The translations under genes were made by a program, and so were the position numbers. Shown here in pieces: positions 54,769 to 64,000 of a stretch of DNA of 64,000 nucleotides. Origin of the DNA: Cordilura impudica (taxonomy: Eukaryota; Arthropoda; Insecta; Diptera; Scathophagidae). A model generated the notes under the pieces. It searched no databases, was not told the DNA's origin, and saw only the letters and a program-made list of their open reading frames with translations. Within the stretch, counting starts at the first letter, position 1; every line of letters begins with the position of its first letter. The DNA lies in NCBI GenBank assembly GCA_963682025.1, contig OY821521.1, positions 191,084,575 through 191,148,574 of the forward strand, written 5' to 3'.

Positions 54769-56175
54769 TGGAATACAACTTCCACATACGGGCAGGAGCT
54801 TCAAAAGAGGGCATTGATGCTCACTAATGACAGTAGAGTATCCAGCTCTATCGACCCATTAGAATACCGTCGGAATGTGGGTTGTGTAACACTGTTGCAT
54901 AGATATTACCATGGAAAATGTTCTGCTGAGATTAATGAACTCATTCAAAGTGTCCGAGTCTCAATTCGTTCTACCCGCATCTATAGTACCATCACATTCG
55001 TTTGTAGTCTATTGTCCAGTTGACCGCACATCGCATTACAGAAGTATTAATTCGTTTATCAGTCAAACTAGCAGTATGTGGAATGGAATTTATACTGCCG
55101 ACATCCGCCCGAGGATAGAGTACAACTTCCACTTGCGGACAAAAAGGGCGCAGATGTCTATTAATGATAGTAGGGTTTCCAATTCTTTTGGCTTCGTCGG
55201 AATGTGAGTTGTGTAGCACTGTTTTACAGACATTACCATAGAAAACGTTCTGCTGATTAGTGAACTCATAATAAGTGCCCGAGTGTCAGTTCGTACTACC
55301 CGATTCTTTAGTACCATCACATCCGTTTGTAGTCTACTGTTCAGTTGACCGCACATTGCATTTCAGAGAGATTAATTCGTTTATTAGTCGAACTAGTAGT
55401 ATGTGGAATGGAATTTATACTGCCGACATCCGCCCGAGGATGGAGTACAACTTCCACATATGGACAGGAGCTTTAAAGTTTATTTTGGGGCTACTGGACC
55501 ATGTACAAAAAGGGCATTGATGTCTATTAATGACAGTAGGGTATCCAATTCTATTGGCTTCGTCGGAATGTGGGTTGTGTAACACTGTTCTAAAGATATT
55601 ACCGTTGAAAATGTTCTACTGAGATTAGTGAACACATTCCAAGTGCCCGAGTGGCAGTTCGTACTACCCGATTCTCTAGTACCATCACATCCGTTTGTAG
55701 TCTATTGTTCAGTTGACCGCACAATGCATTCCAGAGAGAAAATTCCTTTATCAGTCGAACTAGCAGTATGTAGAATTTATACTACTTACATCCTCCCGAA
55801 GATGACGTACTTCCACATATGGCCAGAAGCTTCAAAGTCTATTTCGGAGCTACTGGACCATGTACAAAGAAAGGCGTTGATGCTTACTGAAATAGTCGGA
55901 ATGTGGGTTGTGTAACACTGTTCTAAAGATATTACCATTGAAAATGTTCTACTGAGATTAGTGAACTAATTCCAAGTGCCCGAGCTGCAGTACGTGCTAC
56001 CCACTTCTCTAGTACCACCACATCCGTTTGTAGTCTATTGTCCAGTTGATCATTACAGAGAGATTAATTCGTTTATCAGTCGACTAGTCTTTGCAAATAT
56101 CCCCAAACACTACTCCCTTTTCCCTCCTTCCCATAAGCAATTTTCCGAAGATCCAAATAATGCAGTACATTTTTA
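54769..56175 (+). repeat. Fourfold tandem array of a LINE ORF2 C-terminus (~325-360 bp units)
   Basis: (M)EYNFH(I/L) recurs at about 54771, 55118, 55443 and 55804. Each unit then encodes diverged versions of LLDHVQ(K/R)KALMLTNDSRVS, RRNVGCVTLLHRYYHGKCSA, the RS(T)R...HPFVVYCPVDRT region and INSFISRTSSMWNGIYTADI. The last unit alone continues to a true C-terminus (PKHYSLFPPSHKQFSEDPNN) and a stop at about 56175. This domain follows the reverse transcriptase in some non-LTR retrotransposons. All units have stops or shifts. Confidence 0.75.
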
Positions 56176-56838
56176 GCGGTCATCTTCAGAGTTTCGGTTT
56201 ATAAATAAAGAAAAAACTTCTTGATTTCCGGAATATCCCTATTCCCTGAGACTCATATAAGTCTAATATAAAACTTTTTGGAAAACTAATTTTAGGACGT
56301 ATGGCATCCTTCGTTTTCCGGTTTCAACAAGATACTTTAGTTATATATCAGAAAAAAGTTCGTGCTATTCCTTGGCCCAGACATTAAGGAGCTGTGGCAA
56401 AAACTTCTCTATTAAGTTGAGGATGTAAAATGTGCCACAATTCCAAAATAATTACTAATGTTTTGTTCGATGCCGCGCTGAAAAGAAGAGAAGAAGTACG
56501 TTGAGAAATTAAAAAAAAAAAAGTTTAGGGAAATATTGAATCACTAAATGAAGACGAGAAAAATTCCATTTAGTCAAATATTTCCATACATTAAATTTAT
56601 TAAAATTATAATAAAAATTTCTCCTACTCTTTTTTATATTTTCATAATTATAGTACAAAGAGGATCCCGCAAAAGAGACATCAGCATTTTTTTTTTCTTT
56701 CTATTGAAAATGTAGCTATAAAAATAATTCCACTAAAACTTTCATGAATCCAGAATTTATGTAAATTTAAATTAATTTTTTTTTTTTTAACAAAAATCTA
56801 ATAATTTTATGCTAATACGAGTCTTAAACTATTCACAG
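56176..56838 (+). other. gsb-n: End of intron 2, nothing recognised
   Basis: Unique AT-rich sequence with a poor pyrimidine tract before the acceptor TATTCACAG. Confidence 0.5.
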
Positions 56839-56950
56839 GAAGGTTTTACTGATCCGCCCTCAACATCATCGATAAGTCGCCTGTTAAGAGGTAACGATCG
56901 CAGCAGTGATGATGGACGCAAAGATTATAGTATACATGGAATATTAGGCG
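56839..56950 (+). CDS. gsb-n: gsb-n-like Pax gene, exon 3 (end of paired domain and octapeptide)
   Basis: Phase 0 start at GAAGGTTTTACTGAT. Residues 127-163 read [18 protein letters not shown] (last helix of the RED subdomain, end of the paired domain at about 144), a short acidic linker [11 protein letters not shown], and YSIHGILG at 156-163. The last is the Pax octapeptide (consensus HSIDGILG), an eh1-like motif that recruits the Groucho corepressor. [17 protein letters not shown] and DGRKDY.I.GILGG are as expected for gooseberry-neuro. The exon ends in phase 1 at GGCG|GTAAGT. The homeodomain-encoding exon should follow but no such sequence is present up to 64000. Confidence 0.95.
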
Positions 56951-58737
56951 GTAAGTCAACCCAGCCAATATGCTTAATTAATTGAAATAAAATTCTAAAA
57001 AAAAAACTAACCGAAAAAGAGAGCAACAAACACTTGTTGTCCCTTTAAATATACAAAGAAAATAGAAATCACTATTTTTGATCAAATTATAGATCATTTA
57101 TTTGATAATTTGAAAATCATCATCAAATCATTTGTTGCACAAATCAACAGCCACAGCCAAAGCAAAACCATAATGCGGCGGCTTTTTCACTTTGATCGTC
57201 TTAAAGAAACTTCAAAATCCCCCCCCAAAAAAAAAAAGCCGCTCAACCAAAACATAAGAAGAATGAAAACAAAATTAAAAATCAGAAACTAAACAAAAGA
57301 TACATTTGGTCGTACATTGACTGACTATCTGGCCGGACAGGCAGACAAGCGGATTTTAGTTAACATTTACTTATTTTGTTTTTTACTTTTAAAGGTTTTA
57401 CCCATTAGGTTCTCATCAAAACCTATAAAAATCCATAACATCTACAGTATCGATCGACAAGTAAAGTGTCGATGATGACACCTTAGAAAATGATAATGAT
57501 TATTATTTTTTTTGTTTTTGTTTTGAACTTCTTTCAACCACTTTTAAACAGAAACTGAAACAGAAAAAAGGTTATTTTTAACTAACTAATAAGCTAGATT
57601 TTTTTCCAAACATTTTATAGGAGGGAGAAAAAGTTTTCAAACCGGCTAATTCTAAAAATATGCAAAGTCATACGATAAACGATCTATAAAAATGTTGTAG
57701 AAAATAAAGTAAACTGATAAAAAATAAAACGATCTCTGGCAACAATGTTGTAAAAGTGTTAATGATCAGAAATGATTGTTATTGTTAAGAAAATTGAGTA
57801 GAAAATTGTGTTACAAAAATTATAATTTGGTTTTATTTTTTTTTTTTTATATCAAATCAAAAGAAAAACTCCTTTCGATAACGTTAATTTATTTTAATTA
57901 TTTGCTTTCAAATAACCAACAAAAAAAAAAAAAAAACAGAGAGCTATCTTAAACGAAAATTTGATAAAAAAAAAAACCGACAAGACATTGGCTGAAAAGA
58001 GGAGTTATAACAACCAATAATAGGCGCTACTGATAATTATACTGATAACAAGAAGTATTTTCCTGCAATTTATCTAACAGCTCTTATTTTTAACTAGTCA
58101 GAAAAGTATAATGAGACTACACCGGCTATACGTTACCTTATAGCATGAGTTACGAAAAAAGGTCTTAGATCGAACTTTACAAAGTAAAAATTGGAAACAC
58201 TCATACAATTTTTAAATCGACAAACTTATTATCCAATCAAGTAGTTTGAAGTACAGTGAAATTTACATTCAGCTGTTTTCCGAAGAAATATTTTTTCTAT
58301 TAAATAACTCTACCTAACGTATTTTGTTCCGAATCGCTTGTTTATTTCAGTTATTTAAATTTTAACTTTATCTTCTGTTTTATAGTTATTTCTTCAAATG
58401 TCAAAAAATATTCTTTTTCATCGTATATTATTTTTTATTAAAATGTTTGTTTAAATACAAATCTGTATTTCAATTCAAATAATGTATATTAATTTTCATG
58501 ATGATGTCTACAACATGTTGCTACAGCAGATGTTTATAAACATTGTTGTAAAATTACTTTTATTATATGAAATATAAAAATAATAAAAACCAAACTACAA
58601 ATATTTTTTTTTTTTTGATTTGTAGTTTAATTTTTTCAGTAAATATTTTTACCTCTTTACTAGTTGTTTTTTTTATGTGTAAACATCTATACACGCAGAG
58701 GGTAAATTTCTATTTCACAATACAATCACAAAAACAA
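56951..58737 (+). other. gsb-n: Start of intron 3, unique sequence
   Basis: Begins GTAAGTCAAC. No transposon or exon recognised, and the short open frames at 57110-57292 and 58567-58749 look fortuitous. Intron 3 is at least 7,050 bp and leaves the window. Confidence 0.55.
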
Positions 58738-58834
58738 CGTAACATGTGAGCCGTAAGACAAAATCGGCGTTACTTATGATTGTATTGGTGAAAAAATTAT
58801 GATATATAATAACTTGTTTGAAAATGATAAATTT
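58738..58834 (+). repeat. ~90-bp direct repeat, copy 1
   Basis: CGTAACATGTGAGCCGTAAG ... TTGGTGAAAAAATTATGATA ... TTTGAAAATG, repeated at 60023-60113 with a handful of changes. Confidence 0.85.
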
Positions 58835-59249
58835 AAAAAAATGAAAAATTTAATAAAAAATAAAAAATGAAAAATTAAAAATAACAAATGAAAAATAAAA
58901 AATGAAAAACTAAAAAATGAAAAATGAAAAATGAAAAACGAAAAGTGAAAAATTAAAAATAGAATATGAAAAATGCAAAATAGAAAATGAAAAATGAAAA
59001 ATGAGAAACGAAAAATAAATAATGAAACAAAAAAATGAAAATTAAAAAATTAGAAAATGAAAATTAGAAAATGAAAAATGAAAAATAAAAAATGAAAAAC
59101 GAAAATTGAAAAATAAAAAATTAAAAATAAAAACCGGAAAATAAAAAATTAAAAATAAAAAATTAAAAATGAAAAACGAAAAATAAAAAATGAAAAATGA
59201 AAAATGAAAAATGAAAAACGAAAAATGAAAAATAAAAAATGAAAATAAA
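58835..59249. repeat. GAAAAAT-type low-complexity array, block 1
   Basis: Units GAAAAATAAAAAAT and GAAAAACGAAAA, about 6-8 bp and irregular. No coding sequence. It continues after each inserted element up to about 62544. Confidence 0.9.
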
Positions 59250-60017
59250 CAAGTAAGAAAATTATAGTCGGTCTAGACCGACTAAACGATACCCTATACC
59301 ATGCGTTTAGAAACCTTATCTCTTAGGCCCAACTAACTGGACATAGAAAATAAGCAAAAACCAAATTTGAATGGGATTTTTATTAATTTTTTTGGCTGTA
59401 GATATGAAAAAGTTCATATCTATATGGGGACTAGGTCCAAAAATGGACCTATCCTGATCATGTTTGGTAAAGTCTCTTTTATTTTGCAAAAATATATACA
59501 AACAAAATTTGAGAAGAATCAGTGCAATATTTTTGTTTTTTAATAGATTTAAGTGAAGATCGGGAAGCAGCTCTATATGGGGCCAAAGGGATAATTTTTG
59601 GACTACTCATTAATGGATGTAATGCACGCATACAAACCCAATTTGAATAAGATCTATATGACAATTTGGATCTTATGGCAATTTATGTCGATTTCATAGG
59701 GGTAATTTGTATGGGGGCTAGGTCTGAACATGGACCGATTCTCACCAATTTCAATAGCGTTCATCCCATGGGCGATAAAAGCTTACATACCAAATTTCAT
59801 CAAAATATATTCATATTTGCGACCTGCAGTTTGATTACAAGGTTTACATGGACACACAGACGGACGGACGGACGGACGGACATTGTTAAATCAACTCAGA
59901 AAGTGATGCTGATTCGATCAGTATAATTAAAGATGGGTCTAGGTCAAATATTTTTGGTTGTTACAAACAGCAGCACAAAGTCATTATACCCAAACCACAT
60001 AGTGGTATAGGGTATAA
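59250..60017 (-). repeat. DINE/Helentron-like repeat, full length
   Basis: CAAGTAAGAAAATTATAG, then the perfect palindrome TAGTCGGTCTAGACCGACTA (59265-59284), ATACCCTATACCATGCG, (GGAC)n at 59863-59882, and the inverse end CCACATAGTGGTATAGGGTA. About 770 bp. The open frames on it are translations of the repeat, similar in all copies. Confidence 0.8.
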
Positions 60018-60022
60018 AAAAG

Positions 60023-60113
60023 CGTAACATGTGAGCCGTAAGACAAAATCGGTGTGACTTATGACTGTATTGGTGAAAAAATTATGATATGTAATAATAT
60101 GTTTGAAAATGAA
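60023..60113 (+). repeat. ~90-bp direct repeat, copy 2
   Basis: Second copy of 58738-58834 at an offset of 1,285 bases. The low-complexity array resumes straight after both copies. Confidence 0.85.
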
Positions 60114-60358
60114 AAATGAAAAATAAAAAAAGAAAAAATGAAAAAATTAAAAATCAAAAATGAAAAATATAAAATAAAAAATAAAGATGAAAAATGAAAA
60201 AAAATTAAATTAAAAACTAAAAAAAAAAAAAATTAAGAATATAAAATGAAAAATAAAAAATAAAAAATTAAAAATGAAAAATGAAAAATTAAAAATGAAA
60301 CACGAAAAACGAAAAATGAAAAATAAAAATGAAAAATAATAAATGAAAAATGAAAAAT
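60114..60358. repeat. GAAAAAT-type low-complexity array, block 2
   Basis: Same irregular units as block 1. The minus-strand open frame 60210-60398 is only the repeat read as Phe/Ser/Ile. Confidence 0.9.
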
Positions 60359-60538
60359 GCGCCCCGGAAGGTGAGTAGATAGCGTGCTCGCCTATCATAC
60401 GGGGGTCATGGGTTCGATTCCCACCAGAGGCTTTGGTCTACAAAAACCAGCCAAATGGTCTTTGTCACTCGGCTTATTCCTGGACCCAAATTAGAATACA
60501 AATTTACTTTGTATTGTAATTAATATGAATAAACAAAT
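60359..60538 (+). mobile_element. tRNA-derived SINE, copy 2
   Basis: GCGCCCCGGAAGGTGAGTAG, then GTGCTCGCCTATCATACGGG, and B box GGTTCGATTCC at 60411-60421 inside the T-arm TGGG/CCCA, then GAGGCTTTGGTCTAC. The body TTTGTCACTCGGCTTATTCC differs from copy 1, suggesting another subfamily or truncation. The 3' tail GAATAAACAAATAAA merges into the A-rich array. Confidence 0.85.
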
Positions 60539-61074
60539 AAAAAATAAAAAATATATAATAAAAAATAAAAATTAAAAATTAAAAATGAAAAATAAAAAAT
60601 AAAAAATAAAAAATGAAAAATAAAAATGAAAAATGAAAAATCAAAAATGAAAATTGAAATATAAAAATAAAAATTAAAAATAAAAACTGAAACGTGAAAA
60701 ATTAAAAATTAAAAACGAAAAATGAAAAAAATACAAAATTAACAATTAAAATTTTAAAAAAATTAAAAATGAAAAATAAAAAATAAAAAAAAAAATCAAA
60801 AATGAAAAATGAAAAACGAAAAATTAAAAATAAAAATAAAATATTAAAAATAAAAAATGAAAAATGAAAAATACACAATGAAAAATAAAAATGAAAAATG
60901 AAAAACTAAAAATCAAAAATAAAAATAAAAAATGAAAAATAAAAAGTGAAAACTGAAAAATGAAAAATAAAAAATTAAAAAGGAAAACGAAAAATTAAAA
61001 ATTAAAAAGGAAAACGAAAAATTAAAAATTAAAAATAAAATATTAAAAATAAAAAAGAAAAGTTAAAATTAAAA
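60539..61074. repeat. GAAAAAT-type low-complexity array, block 3
   Basis: Irregular AAAAAT/GAAAAAT units with no other content. Confidence 0.9.
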
Positions 61075-61305
61075 ATTTTAAATTTAAAATTTAAAATTTA
61101 AAAATTTAAAATTTAAATTTAAAATTTAAAATTTAAAATTTAAAATTTAAAATTTAAAATTTAAAATTTAAAATTTAAAATTTAAAATTTAAAATTTAAA
61201 ATTTTAAATTTAAAATTTAAAATTTACAATTTAAAATTTAAAATTTAAAATTTAAAATTTAAAATTTAAAATTTAAAATTTAAAATTTAAAATTTACAAT
61301 TTAAA
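61075..61305. repeat. (AAAATTT)n heptanucleotide array
   Basis: About 32 nearly perfect copies of AAAATTT, with a few 6-8-base variants and two AATTTAC changes. Each unit contains the self-complementary AAATTT. Confidence 0.95.
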
Positions 61306-61790
61306 ATTAAAAATAAAAAATGAAAAATTAAAAATAAAAATTTAAAAAGGAAAAATAAAAAATGAAAATAACAAAGAAAAATAATAAATGAAAAATTAAA
61401 AATTATCAACTAAAAACAAAAAAATTAAAAATTAAAAATAAAAAATAAAAAATGAAAAATGAAAAATAAAAAATAAAAAATTAAAAATAAAAAATGAAAA
61501 ATAAAAAATGAAAAAAAAATAATTAAAAATAAAAAATTAAAAAACAAAAAATAAAAAAAATTAAAAATAAATAATTAAAAATAAAAAATGAAAAATAAAT
61601 AATTAAAAATAAAAAATGAAAAAAGAAAAATAAAAAATGGAAAATAAATATTAAAAATATAAAATGAAAATGAAAAATAAGAAAAGAAAAATTAAGAATG
61701 AAAAAATTTAAAATAAAAATGAAAAATGAATAATGAAAAATAGAAAACGCAAAATTATAAATTAACCGGTTCAAATAATAAATAATAGTA
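61306..61790. repeat. GAAAAAT-type low-complexity array, block 4
   Basis: Continuation of the same irregular repeat. The long minus-strand frame at 61523-61774 is repeat-derived. Confidence 0.9.
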
Positions 61791-61960
61791 AATATTTTTA
61801 TATTAGCAGAGCCCCTGCAGTTGATTACTATAAGTGATACATAGATGACGCTTTCTGTTTGATTTTAAAAAGGTGCCATAAAAAAATCTTTAATTACTAG
61901 ATGTTTTCACATCTCCCCTGTGATGGGACTCACATGTTTTTTTTGTTGTTTAAACATGAA
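61791..61960. other. 170-bp non-repetitive island inside the low-complexity array
   Basis: Unique-looking sequence (GCAGAGCCCCTGCAGTTGAT, CACATCTCCCCTGTGATGGG). No feature recognised; possibly a fragment of another insertion. Confidence 0.4.
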
Positions 61961-62544
61961 TGAAAAATGAAAAATAAAAATAAAAAATGAAAAATAAAAA
62001 ATTAAAAATAATAAATTAAACATGCAAAATGAAAAATAAGATGTGAAAAATATAAAATGAAAAATGAAAAATAAAAAATTAAAAATAAAAAATTAAAAAT
62101 GAAAAAAAAAAATATAAAAAATGAAAAAAGCAAAATAAAAAATAAAAATGGAAAATGAAAAATAAATATTAAAAATATAAAATGACAATGAAAAACGAAA
62201 AATGAAAAATGAAGAATGAAAAAATTTAAATAAAAAATAAAAAATTAAAAACGAAAAACAAAAAATCAAAAATTAAATATTTAAAATTAAAAAAGAAATA
62301 TTAAAAAGAAAAATGAAAAATAAAAAATGCAAAATAAAAAATTTAAAATAAAAAGAAAAATAAAAAATTAAAAACGAAAAACTAAATATTAAAAGTAAAA
62401 AATTAAAAATGAAAAATAAAAATTTTTAATGAAAAATAAAAAACTGAAAATAAAAAATGAAAAATAAAAAAATAAAAATGAAAAATTAAAAATAAAAAAT
62501 GAAAAATAAATAAATACTAAAAATATAAAATGAAAAACGAAAAA
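61961..62544. repeat. GAAAAAT-type low-complexity array, block 5
   Basis: Irregular A-rich units ending where the next DINE-like repeat begins. Confidence 0.9.
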
Positions 62545-63325
62545 CAAGTAAGAAAATTATAGTCGGTCTAGACCGACCATATGATACCCTATACCATGGT
62601 TTAGAAACCGTATCTTTCGGTTCAACTTATTCGATATAGAAAATAAGCATAAACCAAATTTGAGAGGCATTGTTATTAATTTTTTTTGCCGCAAATATGA
62701 ACAATTTCATATCGGGTGCTATATTTATATGGGGACTAGGTCGAAAAATGGACCGATCTTGACCATATTTGGTAGTCATTTATATTTTGAAAAAATATAT
62801 ACAAACCAAATTTGAGAAAAATCTGTGCTATATTTTTGTTTTTTTGATAGATTAAAGTAAAGATCGGGAAGCACCTCTATATGGGGCCTGTGACTAAGAG
62901 TTGTCCCATAGGGATCATTTTTGGACTACTCATTATGGATGTAATAAACACATATAAACCCAATTTGAATAAGATCTATATGACAATTTGGATCTTATGG
63001 CAATTTATGTCGATTTCATGGAGGTCATTTGTATGGGGGCTAGGTCTGAACATGGACCGACTATCACCAATTTCAATAGCGTTCATCCTATAACCGATAA
63101 AAGCTTACATACCAAATTTCATCAAAATATATTCATAATTGCGACCTGCAGTTTGATTACAAGCTTTACATGGACACACAGACGGACGGACGGACGGACA
63201 TTGCTAAATCGACTCAGAAAATGATGCTGAGTCGATCGGTATAGTAAAAGGTCAAATATTTTTGGTAGTTACAAACAGCAGCACAAAGTCATTATACCCA
63301 AACCACATAGTGGTATACGGTATAA
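62545..63325 (-). repeat. DINE/Helentron-like repeat, full length
   Basis: CAAGTAAGAAAATTATAGTC start, palindrome with one change (AGTCGGTCTAGACCGACC), (GGAC)n at 63181-63199, and end CACATAGTGGTATACGGTAT. 781 bp, colinear with 59250-60017. Confidence 0.8.
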
Positions 63326-63352
63326 TGAAGAATGAAAAAAATTTAAAATAAA
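63326..63352. repeat. Short A-rich array remnant
   Basis: 27 bases of GAAAAAAATTTAAAATAAA between two DINE-like repeats. Confidence 0.7.
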
Positions 63353-64000
63353 CAAGTATGAAAATTATAGTCGGTGTAGACCGACTATATGATACCCTAT
63401 ACCATGCGTTTAGAGACCCTATCTCTCAGACCCAACTAACTGGATATAGAAAATAAGCATAAACTAAATTTGAATGGGATTTTTCTTAATTTTTTTGGCT
63501 GCAGATATGAAAAATTTCATATCGGATGCTATATCTATATGGGGACTAGGCCCAAAATTGGACCGATCCTGACCATGTTTGGTAAGGTCTCTTGTATTTT
63601 GCAAAAATATATACAAACAAAATTTGAGAAGAATCAGTGCAATATTTTTCTTTTTTGATAGATTTAATGAAGATCGGGAAGCAGCTCTATATGGGGACTA
63701 TGACTAAGAGTTGTCCAATAGGGATTATTTTTGGACTACTGATTAATGGATCTAATATATACATACAAACCCAATTTGACTATGATTTGTATGATAATTT
63801 GGATCTTATGGCAATATATGTTGATTTCATAGGGGTCAGTTGTATGGGGGCTAGGTCTGAACATGGACCGATTCTCACCAATTTCAATAGCGTTCATCCC
63901 ATGGCCGATAGAAGATCAAATACCAAATTTCATCAAAATATATTCATAATTGCGACCTGCAGTTTGATTACAAGCTTTACATGGACACACAGACGGACGG
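63353..64000 (-). repeat. DINE/Helentron-like repeat, cut by the window end
   Basis: CAAGTATGAAAATTATAG and the palindrome with one change (TAGTCGGTGTAGACCGACTA). It runs to the (GGAC)n tract at the last base. Confidence 0.8.

Noticed and set aside
59316..59926. Short open frames recurring at 8275, 44855, 59666 and 62988
   Set aside because: They are the same repeat translated. Similarity reflects the DINE-like DNA, with stops at different points and no codon-level conservation evident.
60359..60433. Functional tRNA gene
   Set aside because: Acceptor stem mismatched, anticodon stem broken in this copy, and the tRNA-like part is followed by a shared SINE start. Retained as a SINE.
61523..61774. 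83-codon hydrophobic ORF (possible membrane protein)
   Set aside because: Phe/Ile/Leu-rich reading of the complement of a GAAAAAT repeat.

Overview
The window is AT-rich, intron-dominated nuclear DNA from an insect. The one host gene is a Pax gene on the + strand, and the surrounding transposon set (piggyBac, DD41D mariner, Transib, DINE-like repeats, Helitrons, a Jockey-clade LINE) points to a higher fly, probably a large-genome calyptrate such as a blow fly or house-fly relative. The organism is an inference. The gene is best matched to gooseberry-neuro (gsb-n). Exon 1 (11687-11750) encodes the N-terminus, exon 2 (24069-24382) most of the paired domain, and exon 3 (56839-56950) the end of the paired domain plus the octapeptide. 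All splice sites are canonical and all phases agree. Introns 1 and 2 are about 12.3 kb and 32.5 kb. Intron 3 runs past the end of the window, and the homeodomain exon is not here.

Upstream (1-11686): an old DINE-like repeat, a decayed piggyBac element split by a younger element with ~580-bp terminal inverted repeats and an intact 410-codon ORF, a 1.2-kb AAAT-type array, a short Helitron, a DINE-like repeat, a GTCACGC-containing array, and about 2 kb of non-repetitive upstream DNA.

Intron 1 (11751-24068): nested transposons. A DD41D mariner is cut by a Transib element (13354-17213) with a perfect CGACG target duplication and a 669-aa transposase whose active-site layout matches RAG1. Next come a hAT relic interrupted by a foldback-like element that carries a FLYWCH zinc finger, a second DD41D mariner split by an unclassified inverted-repeat element, the second copy of a MITE, and a second GTCACGC array.

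Intron 2 (24383-56838): a ~9-kb degenerate 17-bp minisatellite with ~1.1-kb higher-order repeats and a near-perfect 1,711-bp tandem duplication (25340-34235). It is followed by LINE fragments, mariner relics of three lineages, two more short Helitrons, DINE-like repeats, a Jockey-clade LINE with a 12-bp target duplication, a tRNA-derived SINE, a Helitron helicase relic, a Tc1 relic, and a fourfold tandem array of a LINE C-terminus.

Intron 3 (56951-64000): unique sequence, then ~3.7 kb of GAAAAAT-like low-complexity DNA holding three DINE-like repeats, a second SINE and a pure AAAATTT array.

Only the three gsb-n exons look like host protein-coding sequence. Two mobile-element ORFs are long and unbroken: the Transib transposase and the 410-aa protein. 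Most other open frames are transposon relics or translations of simple repeats.
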